Source of the DNA: Sulfurospirillum halorespirans DSM 13726
Lineage (GTDB): Bacteria > Campylobacterota > Campylobacteria > Campylobacterales > Sulfurospirillaceae
Direction: 5' to 3'
NCBI RefSeq assembly: GCF_001723605.1
Contig: NZ_CP017111.1
Coordinates: 434,001-498,000 of the forward strand
Length of the DNA: 64,000 nucleotides
This document shows, piece after piece, positions 16,950 to 25,480 of this stretch (its first letter is position 1; each line of letters opens with the position of its first letter). A program made the position numbers and the translations under genes. The notes under the pieces are model-generated. The model made no database searches, had not been told where the DNA came from, and was given only the letters and a program-made list of their open reading frames with translations.

Positions 16950-17335
16950 AAAGCGACCAATTCGTTGGCGACTTCGATGAGATTTCCATCGGGGTCGCGA
17001 AAATAAACCGATAAAAGATCACTCCTTGCGCCAGTGCGCTTTACGGGGCCTTCAATGCAGACAACGCCACACTGGTGCAGATGCTCTAAGAACTGAGAAA
17101 TAGGCATTTGCGTGATCAAACACAAATCGGCTGAGCCTGCCATTGGATGTGTCGCTTTGGGTTTGAACTCATGTCCGACTTCATGCAAATTGATTTTGCT
17201 ATGCCCAAATTTGAGTGCTTTTCGACCTTTGAAGGTGATCTCATCCATCTGCAAAACCGCGGTATAAAAAGCACAACTTTGTTCAATACTTGCAACCGTC
17301 AAAACAAGATGATCAAGATGTGAAATAAGCGACAT
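16946..17335 (-). CDS. VOC-family (glyoxalase/dioxygenase fold) protein
   Basis: A 129-residue single-domain vicinal-oxygen-chelate protein. Metal ligands are plausible at His8 (ISHLDHLVLTV), His51 or a neighbour (INLHEVG) and the C-terminal Glu in YFRDPDGNLIEVANEL, which is the family's most typical stretch. The substrate cannot be told from sequence; lactoylglutathione lyase-like proteins and virulence-associated VOC proteins look alike at this length. Its 3' end overlaps the DDAH gene by 4 bp (convergent). Confidence 0.8.
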   Translation of the reverse strand: MSLISHLDHLVLTVASIEQSCAFYTAVLQMDEITFKGRKALKFGHSKINLHEVGHEFKPKATHPMAGSADLCLITQMPISQFLEHLHQCGVVCIEGPVKRTGARSDLLSVYFRDPDGNLIEVANELVAF

Positions 17336-17350
17336 AGCTTTCCTTTGAGA

Positions 17351-17385
17351 AAGAGGAGGGTGTTAACTCCTCTTTTACATGTAAA
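17351..17385 (-). terminator. Hairpin terminator joined to a dispersed palindrome
   Basis: Stem AAGAGGAG (17351-17358) / CTCCTCTT (17367-17374) with an 8-base loop. The right arm runs directly into TTTACATGTAAA (17374-17385). It lies just downstream of the DJ-1 gene on the minus strand. Confidence 0.6.
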
Positions 17386-17388
17386 GAT

Positions 17389-17967
17389 TTAAAGCGTGAT
17401 TTTCGTTCCTAAAACGACTAGAAATTTAGCGATCCATTGCGGATGCGCAGGCCATGCAGGAGCGGTGACAAGATTGCCATCGACCGTAGCTTCAGTCACT
17501 TCGATGTTAGCATACGTTCCGCCCGCTTTCGTGACTTCAGGTGCGCATGCAGGGTAGGCTGAACAACTTTTTCCTCCTAGTACATCAGCGGCTGCAAGCA
17601 GTTGAGCCCCGTGGCAAATCGCTGCGATGGGTTTGTTGGTTTTGGCAAAATGGCGTACCATCTCTAGCACTTTTTCATTGAGCCTCAAATATTCAGGAGC
17701 GCGACCTCCCGGTACTACAAGCGCATCAAACTCTTCGGCTTTGATGGCGTCAAATGTGCCATTAAGTGTAAAATTGTGACCCGGTTTTTCACTGTAGGTC
17801 TGGTCTCCCTCAAAATCATGAATCGCTGTGCGGATAAACTCACCCGCTTTTTTGTTCGGGCAAACAGCGATCACCGTGTGACCCACTGCCCCTAACGCTT
17901 GAAAAGGCACCATAACTTCGTAATCTTCTACATAGTCTCCGACGATAAACAGAATTTTTTTTGCCAT
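17389..17967 (-). CDS. DJ-1/PfpI-family protein
   Basis: A 192-residue class-I glutamine amidotransferase-like protein. The nucleophile Cys118 lies in the elbow AAICHGAQ and the conserved Glu15 in DYVEDYEV. Family members act as proteases/deglycases or general stress proteins; the exact activity is unsettled even for studied members. Two ATGs are adjacent; the second (17967) has better spacing from AAAGGAG. It lies upstream of a VOC gene on the same strand, with a terminator and a palindrome between them, so the two are probably separate transcripts. Confidence 0.85.
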   Translation of the reverse strand: MAKKILFIVGDYVEDYEVMVPFQALGAVGHTVIAVCPNKKAGEFIRTAIHDFEGDQTYSEKPGHNFTLNGTFDAIKAEEFDALVVPGGRAPEYLRLNEKVLEMVRHFAKTNKPIAAICHGAQLLAAADVLGGKSCSAYPACAPEVTKAGGTYANIEVTEATVDGNLVTAPAWPAHPQWIAKFLVVLGTKITL

Positions 17968-18028
17968 CATGACTCCTTTTAAAATGGTGTTATGTTTGAT
18001 TATAGCCCGTAAAGATTATAAAATCAAA

Positions 18029-19918
18029 TTATTTGTAAGCCTTCTCGTAAACCAAAGGATAGTTTAACAGTGGCAAATATTCGCCATCATACGACGCATC
18101 GTTTTCATCGATCAACGTCTCCACAATGCCCGCACCTTCCGTCAATGTTGCCTCTTTTTCGATGGGGCGATCGGTAATAATCTCGCCTATGTGATATGGC
18201 GTGCCATCAAGGTGCGTGTACGCCTCTTTGCCCTCTCTAAAATAACGATACGTAAAAGGCGTTTGGGCAAACACATCTTTTCCCAAGGTAAAGCGTTGTG
18301 TTGCAACCACTTTTCGGTAACCAATAGCCCCATTTAAAGCCTCTGTTTCGGTGGGGTAAAGCAACCTTGGATGAATAAATCCCTCTTTGGTCAGGTACGC
18401 TTTTGCTTCCACAAATTCATTCATCAGCTTTACATGTAAACGTTGTTGCTCCACTAAAGTGCTAGGATTTATCAAATCCAAAGTGCGCCAGTTATCGCTA
18501 TAGCCGTGCTCTTTGGTGATGCTCTCTCTTAAAAAAGCTTCCATACTTTCAGGCATAACGCCGTACAGATTCGCTCCAACAACATGCTTTAAAAAGTATC
18601 CAAATTCGCCCTGATGTGCTTTGCGGTTGAGTGGGTCGCCTCTTCTTGAAGTTGCTTTGCCCTCTTTGAGCGTGTAGGCGAGATAATCCATCTCAACCCA
18701 GCCAAGCTTTTCGGGAAACTTACGAGGAAATGCCCACGTCGAATCAATCGTATTGCTACTTCCAGAGGTAAACGAGGAGGGCTCGAAACCGTAGTTATCG
18801 CTATGACACCCCACACATTGCATCAGCTCTTCACCTTTTTGTGCGCGCAAATGCCCCTTGGCATCTTCGATGAAACCCGCCAATATCCAGCCAGCACCGT
18901 TATTAATCCACCCTTGTTTTTCGTTAAGATACAAGGGTGCATTTTCCTCTTTTTCCGCCGCTTCACCGGGGTAATACATACGCGTTTTGACCATATAGCG
19001 TATCTCTTTCACCCGAGTAGCGCGCGTGCCATTTTTGCGAAGATCGACATAATGCAAAGGATGGGCAAACTCGGTATAGAGTGGGTAAAGTCCACGGTGA
19101 ACTTCGACCTCTTTTGCTTTACCGAAGTAGATTTTGGGGTCATTTGGTTCAAGTCTGTCGGTAATGGCACGCTCCAAAAGGTCAAGATTTTGAGCATAAA
19201 TGGTTTCACTCCACGCCCCTTTTTCATCTTGCATAAAAACTTTAGGTAAACGAATGTAAATGCCAGAAACACTGCCACTCATCGGTGTGAAAATACCATA
19301 AGGCATAAAATTGATGGCACGCCAACCCGTCATATCTGCAAACACGGCGCGTGTTTTAGCTTTAGTTCGCACAAAACCATCCTCTTTGGCAGGAAGATCG
19401 GAGGGGCTTAGATCAGGAAAGAGTCGCCAAACGGAGTCGTCGTCACCATTTTCCCATCCCACTTTTCCGCCTCGTTTGGCATAGGCTTCGCTCCAATTGT
19501 CTTCTTCCAAATAGTTAAGCATTTGGGTTTCATCAAAACGGTTAGGACTTTGTTGATACTCTGCTTCTAATTTTTCAGGAAAAAGCGTGTTTTCCCAAGG
19601 ATTGATGCTGGGTGATTTGGTTTGCTGGGTTGCAGGGGCAAAACTGTAGGTGGTTTGCAGATTACCCGTAATGCTTGAAAGTCCTGCTTGGGGGTTGTTG
19701 TTGCCAAGACGTGCGCGAGCAGGGGCATTGGTGTGACAGAACATACAGGCGTTTTGAGTTCCACCACTCGTTTCGATGTAGCACTGCGCAGGGATGTTCG
19801 CATACGGATTAGCAAACGTGGTTCGACTGACAAATTCACCTTTCAATGAGCCGCCAAAGCTCACGACGGAGCTAAGGCAGAGTGTGAAAAGGAGGCGATT
19901 AAAGCCCTGGGATACCAT
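18029..19918 (-). CDS. Exported diheme c-type cytochrome of unknown function
   Basis: A 629-residue periplasmic protein with a signal peptide (LLFTLCLSSVVSFGGS) and two haem-attachment sites: CMFCH (residues 58-62) and CVGCH (368-372). The long region between and after them contains no other motif I know. The start overlaps the end of the PhoX-like gene by 20 bp, so the two are translationally coupled and probably work together, for example with the cytochrome taking electrons from the partner or a shared substrate. One palindrome (18430) is read as Leu-His-Val. It could be a dehydrogenase-type or peroxidase-type protein, but neither is shown. Confidence 0.75.
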   Translation of the reverse strand: MVSQGFNRLLFTLCLSSVVSFGGSLKGEFVSRTTFANPYANIPAQCYIETSGGTQNACMFCHTNAPARARLGNNNPQAGLSSITGNLQTTYSFAPATQQTKSPSINPWENTLFPEKLEAEYQQSPNRFDETQMLNYLEEDNWSEAYAKRGGKVGWENGDDDSVWRLFPDLSPSDLPAKEDGFVRTKAKTRAVFADMTGWRAINFMPYGIFTPMSGSVSGIYIRLPKVFMQDEKGAWSETIYAQNLDLLERAITDRLEPNDPKIYFGKAKEVEVHRGLYPLYTEFAHPLHYVDLRKNGTRATRVKEIRYMVKTRMYYPGEAAEKEENAPLYLNEKQGWINNGAGWILAGFIEDAKGHLRAQKGEELMQCVGCHSDNYGFEPSSFTSGSSNTIDSTWAFPRKFPEKLGWVEMDYLAYTLKEGKATSRRGDPLNRKAHQGEFGYFLKHVVGANLYGVMPESMEAFLRESITKEHGYSDNWRTLDLINPSTLVEQQRLHVKLMNEFVEAKAYLTKEGFIHPRLLYPTETEALNGAIGYRKVVATQRFTLGKDVFAQTPFTYRYFREGKEAYTHLDGTPYHIGEIITDRPIEKEATLTEGAGIVETLIDENDASYDGEYLPLLNYPLVYEKAYK

Positions 19919-21740
19919 AAATATACCCTACAGGCGCTTGGAATTTATCGATTTTTGGAGCAACTTTGCTTTGAAGGTCTTTATCCATCGTTTTGATAAA
20001 ATCACCTTGGTGTTGCGCATTGCTCATGATGTAGGCAAAGCCGTTCATATTTTCAACCACTTGAAGTCCTGTGGATTCTGCACCTGCGGGTGTGGAGAGG
20101 ATACGAGAGAGCTTTTTCGTGTCGACATTGTACGCCCAAACGAAGTTATTGACATGCGTTCCGCTGTCTTCACCGATGAAAAGCGTACGAGCGCGTGAAG
20201 AGTAAAAGAGATTGTCTGTATTGGCAATTTTATCGACGGCACAGGTATTTCCAAGTGCATCGGTTGCGATCTCTTCACCCAAAAGTGCGGAAGGTACAGA
20301 CATGTTTGTAGGCACAAAATCACTTGCTATTAATTCGCCTTTGCTGTCTTTTATGTTGGAAGCAAGGCCTACTTCGTAGGTTCCACCACAGCGATTTTTA
20401 GCGACTTTGATGTCATCTTTGGCAAAGCTTGCATCTTTTGCCATTCCTTTTTCGATGTAGGACATGGCGATGTAGAGTTTTTTATCTTCTTTATTAAACG
20501 CTACCCCTTCCATTTTGTTAAATTCGGTTGTAGCGCCTAAGTATGCTGCGTAACGACGTGTCTCTAAAAAAGCTGCTGCGCGCTCCATATTGGGTTTAAG
20601 TTTAAGGTACTCGATCTCAGAGTGTCCTGCTTTGACTGCTTTAAAGCCTTCATGTTTTTTTGGGTCGAATTCAGCAGGTGCGTAGGCTTCAAAGATGTCA
20701 TTGAAGGTAAGTTTTTCTTTCCAACGAGAAACCTCTTCAGAACTTGCATGCCCTAGTTTGATCCAACTCAGTTTGGCTTGTCCGCCATCCTTGGCTCCAT
20801 CTTCATTGGTTTGAGACCAAATGGCGGCATAGAGTGTGCCGTTATCCAAATCTTTGGCGCCATCCCCTACGTACATGTAAAGCCCCACTTGCGCTCCATC
20901 ATCGCCAAAAAACGCTGTTTTTTCATCGCTCATGATTTTTGCCATCTCCCATGTTCCACGCCCCATAGCGTAGTGTTTGGTGACATTGGTTTTGCTGTTC
21001 TCTTTTACCGCAACTTCGGTGATGTAACCATAGTCGTAAGCTTTGGCTTGTTGTTTGCCTTCAAAATAAAGCTCGCTCATGGCTTTAAGCCCTTTTTGCG
21101 CCTTTTTGTACTCTTTGCCACTGGCGGCGGTAAAGTAAAGATCATAATCCTCTTCGCTTCCTAAGTGGGTATTCCAAGGTGTTTGTGACCCAGCACAGGG
21201 AATCCAGATGCCGCCTACTTTGGAGAAATCAATCGGATACTGATCGAAGGCTTTAAGCTTGCCATTTTTCGCATCTTGTTTGATGGTGGTGAGTGTCATG
21301 CTCATAGGAGCTCTTTCATACCACGTCTCTGATTTCTCAGCTGAAGAGCCATCGCTTAAAATCCAGTCGTATTCGTAGTGTGTGACAAGGTAGAGTGAGC
21401 CATTGACATTTAAAAGTGAGTTGCTATCAGGTGTCTCTGCGATGAGCGGTTTTCCAAAAGGGTCCATCAATGGTTTCATTGACATGGAGTAGAGTTGTCC
21501 TGCTGGGTTTTTGCTCGTTCCGACTTTATCTTTAACACCAAAAAGTGTTTCATACGAAAGTGCTCTTTCGATTTTTCCACCGTTTGCAGTGTGGATGATG
21601 ACTTTGGCTTCCGAGTACGCTTTTGCCATTTTTTCAGGTGTGCTTGGCGCGTCCATACCTATAAATTCAACTACGCTTCCTGCGCATAAGCTTGAAGCGA
21701 CCAATGAGAGCGATACACAGAGTGTTTTAAGAGATTTCAC
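19899..21740 (-). CDS. PhoX-like (DUF839) secreted phosphatase-family protein
   Basis: A 613-residue beta-propeller protein of the PhoX/DUF839 family. Family members hydrolyse phosphate esters with Ca and Fe ions. A hallmark is present: PCAGSQTPWNTHLGSEEDY, matching the family's C-x-G-x-T-PW-x-T-x-x-x-x-EE. Later come SSRARTLFIGEDSGTHVNN and AGAESTGLQ. The N-terminus is a Sec-type signal peptide (SLKTLCVSLSLVASSLCAG) rather than the Tat type common in PhoX. I chose GTG 21740, which has GGAGG at the right distance; an upstream TTG would lie in that site. It is coupled to the diheme cytochrome gene, unusual for a simple phosphatase. Confidence 0.8.
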   Translation of the reverse strand: MKSLKTLCVSLSLVASSLCAGSVVEFIGMDAPSTPEKMAKAYSEAKVIIHTANGGKIERALSYETLFGVKDKVGTSKNPAGQLYSMSMKPLMDPFGKPLIAETPDSNSLLNVNGSLYLVTHYEYDWILSDGSSAEKSETWYERAPMSMTLTTIKQDAKNGKLKAFDQYPIDFSKVGGIWIPCAGSQTPWNTHLGSEEDYDLYFTAASGKEYKKAQKGLKAMSELYFEGKQQAKAYDYGYITEVAVKENSKTNVTKHYAMGRGTWEMAKIMSDEKTAFFGDDGAQVGLYMYVGDGAKDLDNGTLYAAIWSQTNEDGAKDGGQAKLSWIKLGHASSEEVSRWKEKLTFNDIFEAYAPAEFDPKKHEGFKAVKAGHSEIEYLKLKPNMERAAAFLETRRYAAYLGATTEFNKMEGVAFNKEDKKLYIAMSYIEKGMAKDASFAKDDIKVAKNRCGGTYEVGLASNIKDSKGELIASDFVPTNMSVPSALLGEEIATDALGNTCAVDKIANTDNLFYSSRARTLFIGEDSGTHVNNFVWAYNVDTKKLSRILSTPAGAESTGLQVVENMNGFAYIMSNAQHQGDFIKTMDKDLQSKVAPKIDKFQAPVGYIYGIPGL

Positions 21741-21764
21741 GAAAGCCTCCAAATAAGATTTTGA

Positions 21765-21777
21765 TACGATAATCGTA
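21765..21777. promoter_or_regulatory. Dyad in the PhoX-like gene leader
   Basis: TACGAT-A-ATCGTA, a perfect 6-1-6 inverted repeat 25 bp upstream of the start codon. It could be an operator or overlap the -10 region. Confidence 0.3.
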
Positions 21778-21787
21778 GGCTAGAAGA

Positions 21788-21806
21788 GTTACAAATGTGT
21801 TACAAA
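21788..21806 (-). promoter_or_regulatory. Direct repeat resembling a Pho box
   Basis: GTTACAAA-TGT-GTTACAAA: two identical 8-bp units with an 11-bp period, upstream of the PhoX-like gene. Response regulators of the PhoB type bind such 11-bp-spaced direct repeats. Assignment is inference from spacing and from the neighbouring gene. Confidence 0.4.
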
Positions 21807-21894
21807 CTTTAAAAAATAGTGTTAAATCAATAATGCCCTAGATTGCTTGAAGAAAGGTGCTCTACAATAGAGAAAATATACCTAAGGAGAAAAT

Positions 21895-22635
21895 ATGAAA
21901 AAGTTTTTAGTGGCTACAATAATGTTATGCCTTGCAACATGGGGCTTTGCTAAAGAGGGTTTTGTCACGTATGTGGTCGATGGAAAAATGTATGAGGGTT
22001 ACTATAGCACCCCCTCAGATGAGGCGCCCCTTGTTTTTATTATTCACGACTGGGATGGACTGAATGAGTACGAGATGACACGCGCAAAGATGCTCAATGA
22101 TCTAGGTTATGGTGCATTTGCGATAGACCTTTTTGGCAAAGGCGTCAAACCTGTTACGATTGATGAAAAAAAAGCACTGACCAACGCGCTTTACAAGGAC
22201 AGGGCTAAGATGCGAAAGCTTCTGGATGCGAGTTACCAAGCGGCTAGAAAAGAGGGTGCAAACGTGGCAAATTCTATAGGAATTGGTTACTGTTTTGGCG
22301 GCGCAGCACTTTTGGAGATGGCACGCATGGGAACCTCACTCAAAGGGTTTGTCAGTTTTCATGGAGGTTTAGCAACGCCTGCTGGAGAAGACTACACGCA
22401 AACAAAAGGCTTTGTGCTTATATTGCACGGATCAGCCGATGAGAGCGTGAGTTTAGATGAATTTGCAGGACTCGCCAAAGAGCTTGAAAAAACAGGCATC
22501 AAGCATGAGATGATCACCTACAGTGGCGCTCCTCACGCATTTACCGTTTTTGGAACCGATCGTTATAGAGAAGCAGCTGATAAAAAATCGTGGAGAAGAT
22601 TGGTCGAATTTGTCGATGAAACACTCTCAAAATAG
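21895..22635 (+). CDS. Exported dienelactone hydrolase-family protein
   Basis: A 246-residue alpha/beta hydrolase with a signal peptide (KKFLVATIMLCLATWGFA). The DLH triad is visible: Cys nucleophile in GIGYCFGGA, Asp in HGSADESV and His in GAPHAFTVFG. These enzymes open lactone rings or act as general esterases; export to the periplasm suggests a scavenging esterase. It starts at ATG 21895 behind AAGGAG. It stands alone and is divergent from the PhoX-like gene. Confidence 0.83.
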   Translation: MKKFLVATIMLCLATWGFAKEGFVTYVVDGKMYEGYYSTPSDEAPLVFIIHDWDGLNEYEMTRAKMLNDLGYGAFAIDLFGKGVKPVTIDEKKALTNALYKDRAKMRKLLDASYQAARKEGANVANSIGIGYCFGGAALLEMARMGTSLKGFVSFHGGLATPAGEDYTQTKGFVLILHGSADESVSLDEFAGLAKELEKTGIKHEMITYSGAPHAFTVFGTDRYREAADKKSWRRLVEFVDETLSK

Positions 22636-22656
22636 GGTATGTTTTTTGCTTGTACC

Positions 22657-22668
22657 TTTACATGTAAA
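22657..22668. repeat. Dispersed palindrome overlapping a ribosome-binding site
   Basis: TTTACATGTAAA followed directly by AGGAG: its last bases form the AAAAGGAG site of the gene at 22680. Exact copy of the window-wide element. Confidence 0.85.
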
Positions 22669-22679
22669 AGGAGTTTTCC

Positions 22680-23042
22680 ATGGATAACAGACTATTTGAA
22701 ATCGACCCGTACGCAGGGGTGAGTTACGGACTTTACAATTCGCTCAAAGGCGAAGAGGGGAGTTTTGAGGACTTTTTGCTTCACTATGACTCCACAGGTG
22801 CGAGTGAAGGCGATAGCTCATGGCTGACCGATTTGATCAACCAAGATACGCTGAACGCTCTCTCCTCTACCACGGTGCTTGAAGCGATGAATACGCTGGG
22901 TGTAAGTGCGCTTGATTTTGGCAATTCTACGACCTATTTTGACTCTCAAGTTTACGCGGCTAAAATGCAGTTGATGCAAGCTTTTAGCCAGCGTGACGAC
23001 TATGAAGAGATGAAACCTTTATTGGATCAGTTGATGAGTTAA
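22680..23042 (+). CDS. Small protein of unknown function
   Basis: A 120-residue acidic soluble protein that I do not recognise. It has no signal peptide and no cysteine. The composition is rich in Asp, Ser and Leu, and the C-terminal third (AAKMQLMQAFSQRDDYEEMK) looks helical. ATG 22680 is well placed behind AAAAGGAG. Its stop overlaps that of the convergent gene by 4 bp. Confidence 0.55.
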   Translation: MDNRLFEIDPYAGVSYGLYNSLKGEEGSFEDFLLHYDSTGASEGDSSWLTDLINQDTLNALSSTTVLEAMNTLGVSALDFGNSTTYFDSQVYAAKMQLMQAFSQRDDYEEMKPLLDQLMS

Positions 23043-23392
23043 CGGCAAACGTAGGTGATGATGTCTGATTGAATCGAGCCAATCACTGGTTTTACCCATG
23101 GTTTGGGATTATCCGTTGAGATCGCTTTAGCCGATTTGATACTATTGCCCAATTCGCGAATCACTCGTGATGGACAGTTGACTTCAACTTTGATGTAAAG
23201 CGTGGTGTCGTAACTCAAACGCTTGAGCGTCACATTGAAAAGCGTTGTTTTTTTGCTCTCTTCAAGAATGTAGTATTTGTAGATGTCTTTTTGCACGGTA
23301 CGCGGCACTTCTACTTCACTTTTATTCGCACCAAAACAGTTCACTGCGAGTGTGAGTGCTGCTATCATTCCAAAAAATTTTTGAATTTTCAT
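23039..23392 (-). CDS. Small exported protein of unknown function
   Basis: A 117-residue protein with a signal peptide (KFFGMIAALTLAVNCFGA) and a mature part of about 95 residues that looks beta-rich (LFNVTLKRLSYDTTLYIKVEV). Two cysteines in the mature part (VNCPS and the last-but-one residue) could form a disulphide. I do not know the family. AGGAGATCC before the ATG supports the start. It is convergent with the gene at 22680, with a 4-bp overlap. Confidence 0.55.
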   Translation of the reverse strand: MKIQKFFGMIAALTLAVNCFGANKSEVEVPRTVQKDIYKYYILEESKKTTLFNVTLKRLSYDTTLYIKVEVNCPSRVIRELGNSIKSAKAISTDNPKPWVKPVIGSIQSDIITYVCR

Positions 23393-23698
23393 GTGGATCT
23401 CCTAATGTCAATCTATGAGTTATTCTATCAAAAGCAGGCTCAAACTGGCTTAAGCGAAATTTTCTATTATTAGAGTTCTACAAGAACTCTGCAACACGCT
23501 TTTAGAGCAAAGCTGTAAAAGCTACGTTAACACTGGGTTTTCTTCGGCAGAAAGCCCACGCACCTTTGGCGCTTTCCCTTCTTGTAAAACTTAATGTGCA
23601 AGAACTCTATTAAAGCGTCACTATTTCATTATTTATGATCTTTTTAGATACAATTAAAAAATTTACAGTGGTATTAGGTTTGCAAGAGGGGGCTTTGC
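23393..23698. other. 306-bp spacer carrying a structured repeat
   Basis: No gene is apparent. It holds an inverted repeat AGAGTTCT-ACA-AGAACTCT (23472-23490), one copy of the 82-bp repeat (23494-23575), and a second CAAGAACTCT at 23599-23608, so the repeat is flanked by 10-bp direct repeats. A promoter for the GGDEF/EAL gene should lie in the last 80 bp. Confidence 0.6.
23494..23575 (+). repeat. 82-bp structured repeat, copy 1
   Basis: 74 of 82 bases match the reverse complement of 28071-28152. It contains a hairpin CTTTTAGAGC-AAA-GCTGTAAAAG (one mismatch) and a second weaker dyad, GCACC/GGCGC. It is flanked by CAAGAACTCT on both sides (23481-23490 and 23599-23608), which could be a target duplication. 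Confidence 0.8.
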
Positions 23699-25003
23699 AT
23701 GGCGAATAGTAGCGAAAAAGAGCAAGATCAAAAAGAAAAAATCAAACACCTTTCCAAAGAGCTTCGCGCCGTGCAGAAAAATCTTGTGGAGCAGTTTTAC
23801 ACCGACCCACTCACGCGCCTTCCGAACCTCTATAAATTGCGCCATGACCTCGAAGAGATTAGTGATTTTACACTGATTATCGCCAACATCGACAACTTCA
23901 AACTGCTCAATGATTTTTACGGGTTTGTTGTGGGTGATTTTATCTTAGAATCTTTTGCAAAAAGCCTTAAAACCGAACTTCAAGATGTAAGCGTTTACCG
24001 CATGGCAGGCGATGAATTTGCCATTTTACTCCATGAACGCATGAGTTTTTACCTCTTGAAAAATTACCTTACCTATCTCTCCCGTCAACTCACCCATCTG
24101 AAGTACGCTTACGCGCAAACGGAGATTTACGTTGACTGCACGCTTTCATCCAGTGCTAGTTTTTCACACAGTGACATCTTTTCCAAAGTGAGTATGGCGC
24201 TCAAATATGCCAAAAGAGAACAGCTCAAGTTTTGGATTTTTGAAGATACAATGAACTTCTCGCAAGAGTACGAAAGCAATCTCAAATACGCCACTAAAGT
24301 GCGTAAAGCCATTATGGATTTCTCAGGCATCGTGCCTTATTTCCAACCCATCATCGACAACAAAACCGATGAAATCATCAAGTTTGAAGCACTTTCTCGT
24401 TTGGTCGATGAAGAGGGCGTCATCCACTCACCGCACAATTTTATTCCAATCGCGAAGATGATTAAAGTCTACGATAAAATCACGATGGCGATCATCGACA
24501 AAAGCTTCAAAGTGTTTGAAACGCATCCGTTTGACTTTAGCATCAACCTCTCGTTTGAGGACATCATCAACGAAGAGATTTACGACTTTATCATCCGAAA
24601 ACTGCGCGATTCCAACATGGGGCATCGCGTCACGTTTGAACTTTTAGAGTCTGAACGGGTCAACGACTTCAACAAAGTCATGCACTTTTTCAATGAAATC
24701 AAGCGCTACGGTGCCAAAGTCGCGATCGATGATTTTGGAAGCGGATTTTCCAACTTCTCCTACATCATCAAGCTCAATCCCGATTTTATCAAGATCGATG
24801 GCAGTCTCATCAAAGACATCGACAAAGATAAAAATGCCCAAATCGTCGTTGAAACCATTGTCGACTTCTCCAAAAAAATGGGCATCAAAACCGTCGCAGA
24901 ATTCGTCCACTCCAGCACGGTTCTCTCCACGGTCAAACAGCTTGGCATCGACTACTCGCAGGGCTATTTCATCGACATGCCATCCCCTCAAATCGATCTG
25001 TAA
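23699..25003 (+). CDS. GGDEF/EAL-domain cyclic-di-GMP protein
   Basis: A 434-residue cytoplasmic protein with a short N-terminal coiled coil (residues 5-35), a GGDEF domain (about 35-185) and an EAL domain (about 200-430). The GGDEF motif reads AGDEF (about 104-108), a variant that can still be active. The EAL motif (KFEALSRL, 230-232), DDFGSG and AEFV are intact, so it is more likely a phosphodiesterase, or a dual enzyme, that sets cyclic-di-GMP levels. There is no membrane or sensory domain. It follows the structured repeat; its stop is 18 bp from that of the convergent gene, a gap filled largely by a palindrome. Confidence 0.88.
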   Translation: MANSSEKEQDQKEKIKHLSKELRAVQKNLVEQFYTDPLTRLPNLYKLRHDLEEISDFTLIIANIDNFKLLNDFYGFVVGDFILESFAKSLKTELQDVSVYRMAGDEFAILLHERMSFYLLKNYLTYLSRQLTHLKYAYAQTEIYVDCTLSSSASFSHSDIFSKVSMALKYAKREQLKFWIFEDTMNFSQEYESNLKYATKVRKAIMDFSGIVPYFQPIIDNKTDEIIKFEALSRLVDEEGVIHSPHNFIPIAKMIKVYDKITMAIIDKSFKVFETHPFDFSINLSFEDIINEEIYDFIIRKLRDSNMGHRVTFELLESERVNDFNKVMHFFNEIKRYGAKVAIDDFGSGFSNFSYIIKLNPDFIKIDGSLIKDIDKDKNAQIVVETIVDFSKKMGIKTVAEFVHSSTVLSTVKQLGIDYSQGYFIDMPSPQIDL

Positions 25004-25008
25004 CATCG

Positions 25009-25018
25009 TTACATGTAA
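25009..25018. repeat. Dispersed palindrome between convergent stops
   Basis: TTACATGTAA takes up ten of the 18 bases between the stop of the GGDEF/EAL gene and that of the zinc-ribbon gene. Confidence 0.85.
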
Positions 25019-25021
25019 AGG

Positions 25022-25372
25022 CTAAGCCACTTCCGTATCCCACAAAATACTCACGCCGTATTCGGGATCGGGAATGACGTACTTAAAGTATTCGCTCGTC
25101 CCCTTGCGCCCATGCAAACGCACCGCAATTTGCCCCTCTTTTAAAAGCTGCTTCATCTCATACTCGCTGAGGCTTCGTTTATTCCAGCGTAAAAAGGTGT
25201 TAGAGTAAACCCGAAACCGACACGAAGAAGTGGCACTAAAAACATAATCATCGTTGATGTCACGCTCTTTTGTTGCATGCTCACACGTATAAAGATTGAC
25301 CTTTTGACCTTGAATGGTAAGCTTTTGCGAGATCACATTACCACCGCAATACGGGCATTTGCCAAGAATCAT
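25022..25372 (-). CDS. Zinc-ribbon protein resembling topoisomerase C-terminal fingers
   Basis: A 116-residue protein. The start CPYCGGNVI, followed by LYTCEH and SSCRFRV, forms a four-cysteine ribbon like those at the C-terminus of type IA topoisomerases. The second half (KRSLSEYEMKQLLKEGQ, then LHGRKG) also follows that family's pattern after the finger. As a stand-alone protein it may bind single-stranded DNA or a nucleic-acid enzyme. Function is inferred from the fold only. Confidence 0.6.
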   Translation of the reverse strand: MILGKCPYCGGNVISQKLTIQGQKVNLYTCEHATKERDINDDYVFSATSSCRFRVYSNTFLRWNKRSLSEYEMKQLLKEGQIAVRLHGRKGTSEYFKYVIPDPEYGVSILWDTEVA

Positions 25373-25480
25373 GATGCACCTCAGTTTTGATTTATGGGGT
25401 TATGGTAGCAAAGTGGGAAGTGATAGGTTGAAAATATTTCAGAATGAAAGAAAAGGAAGAGACAATCTCTTCCTTTGATG

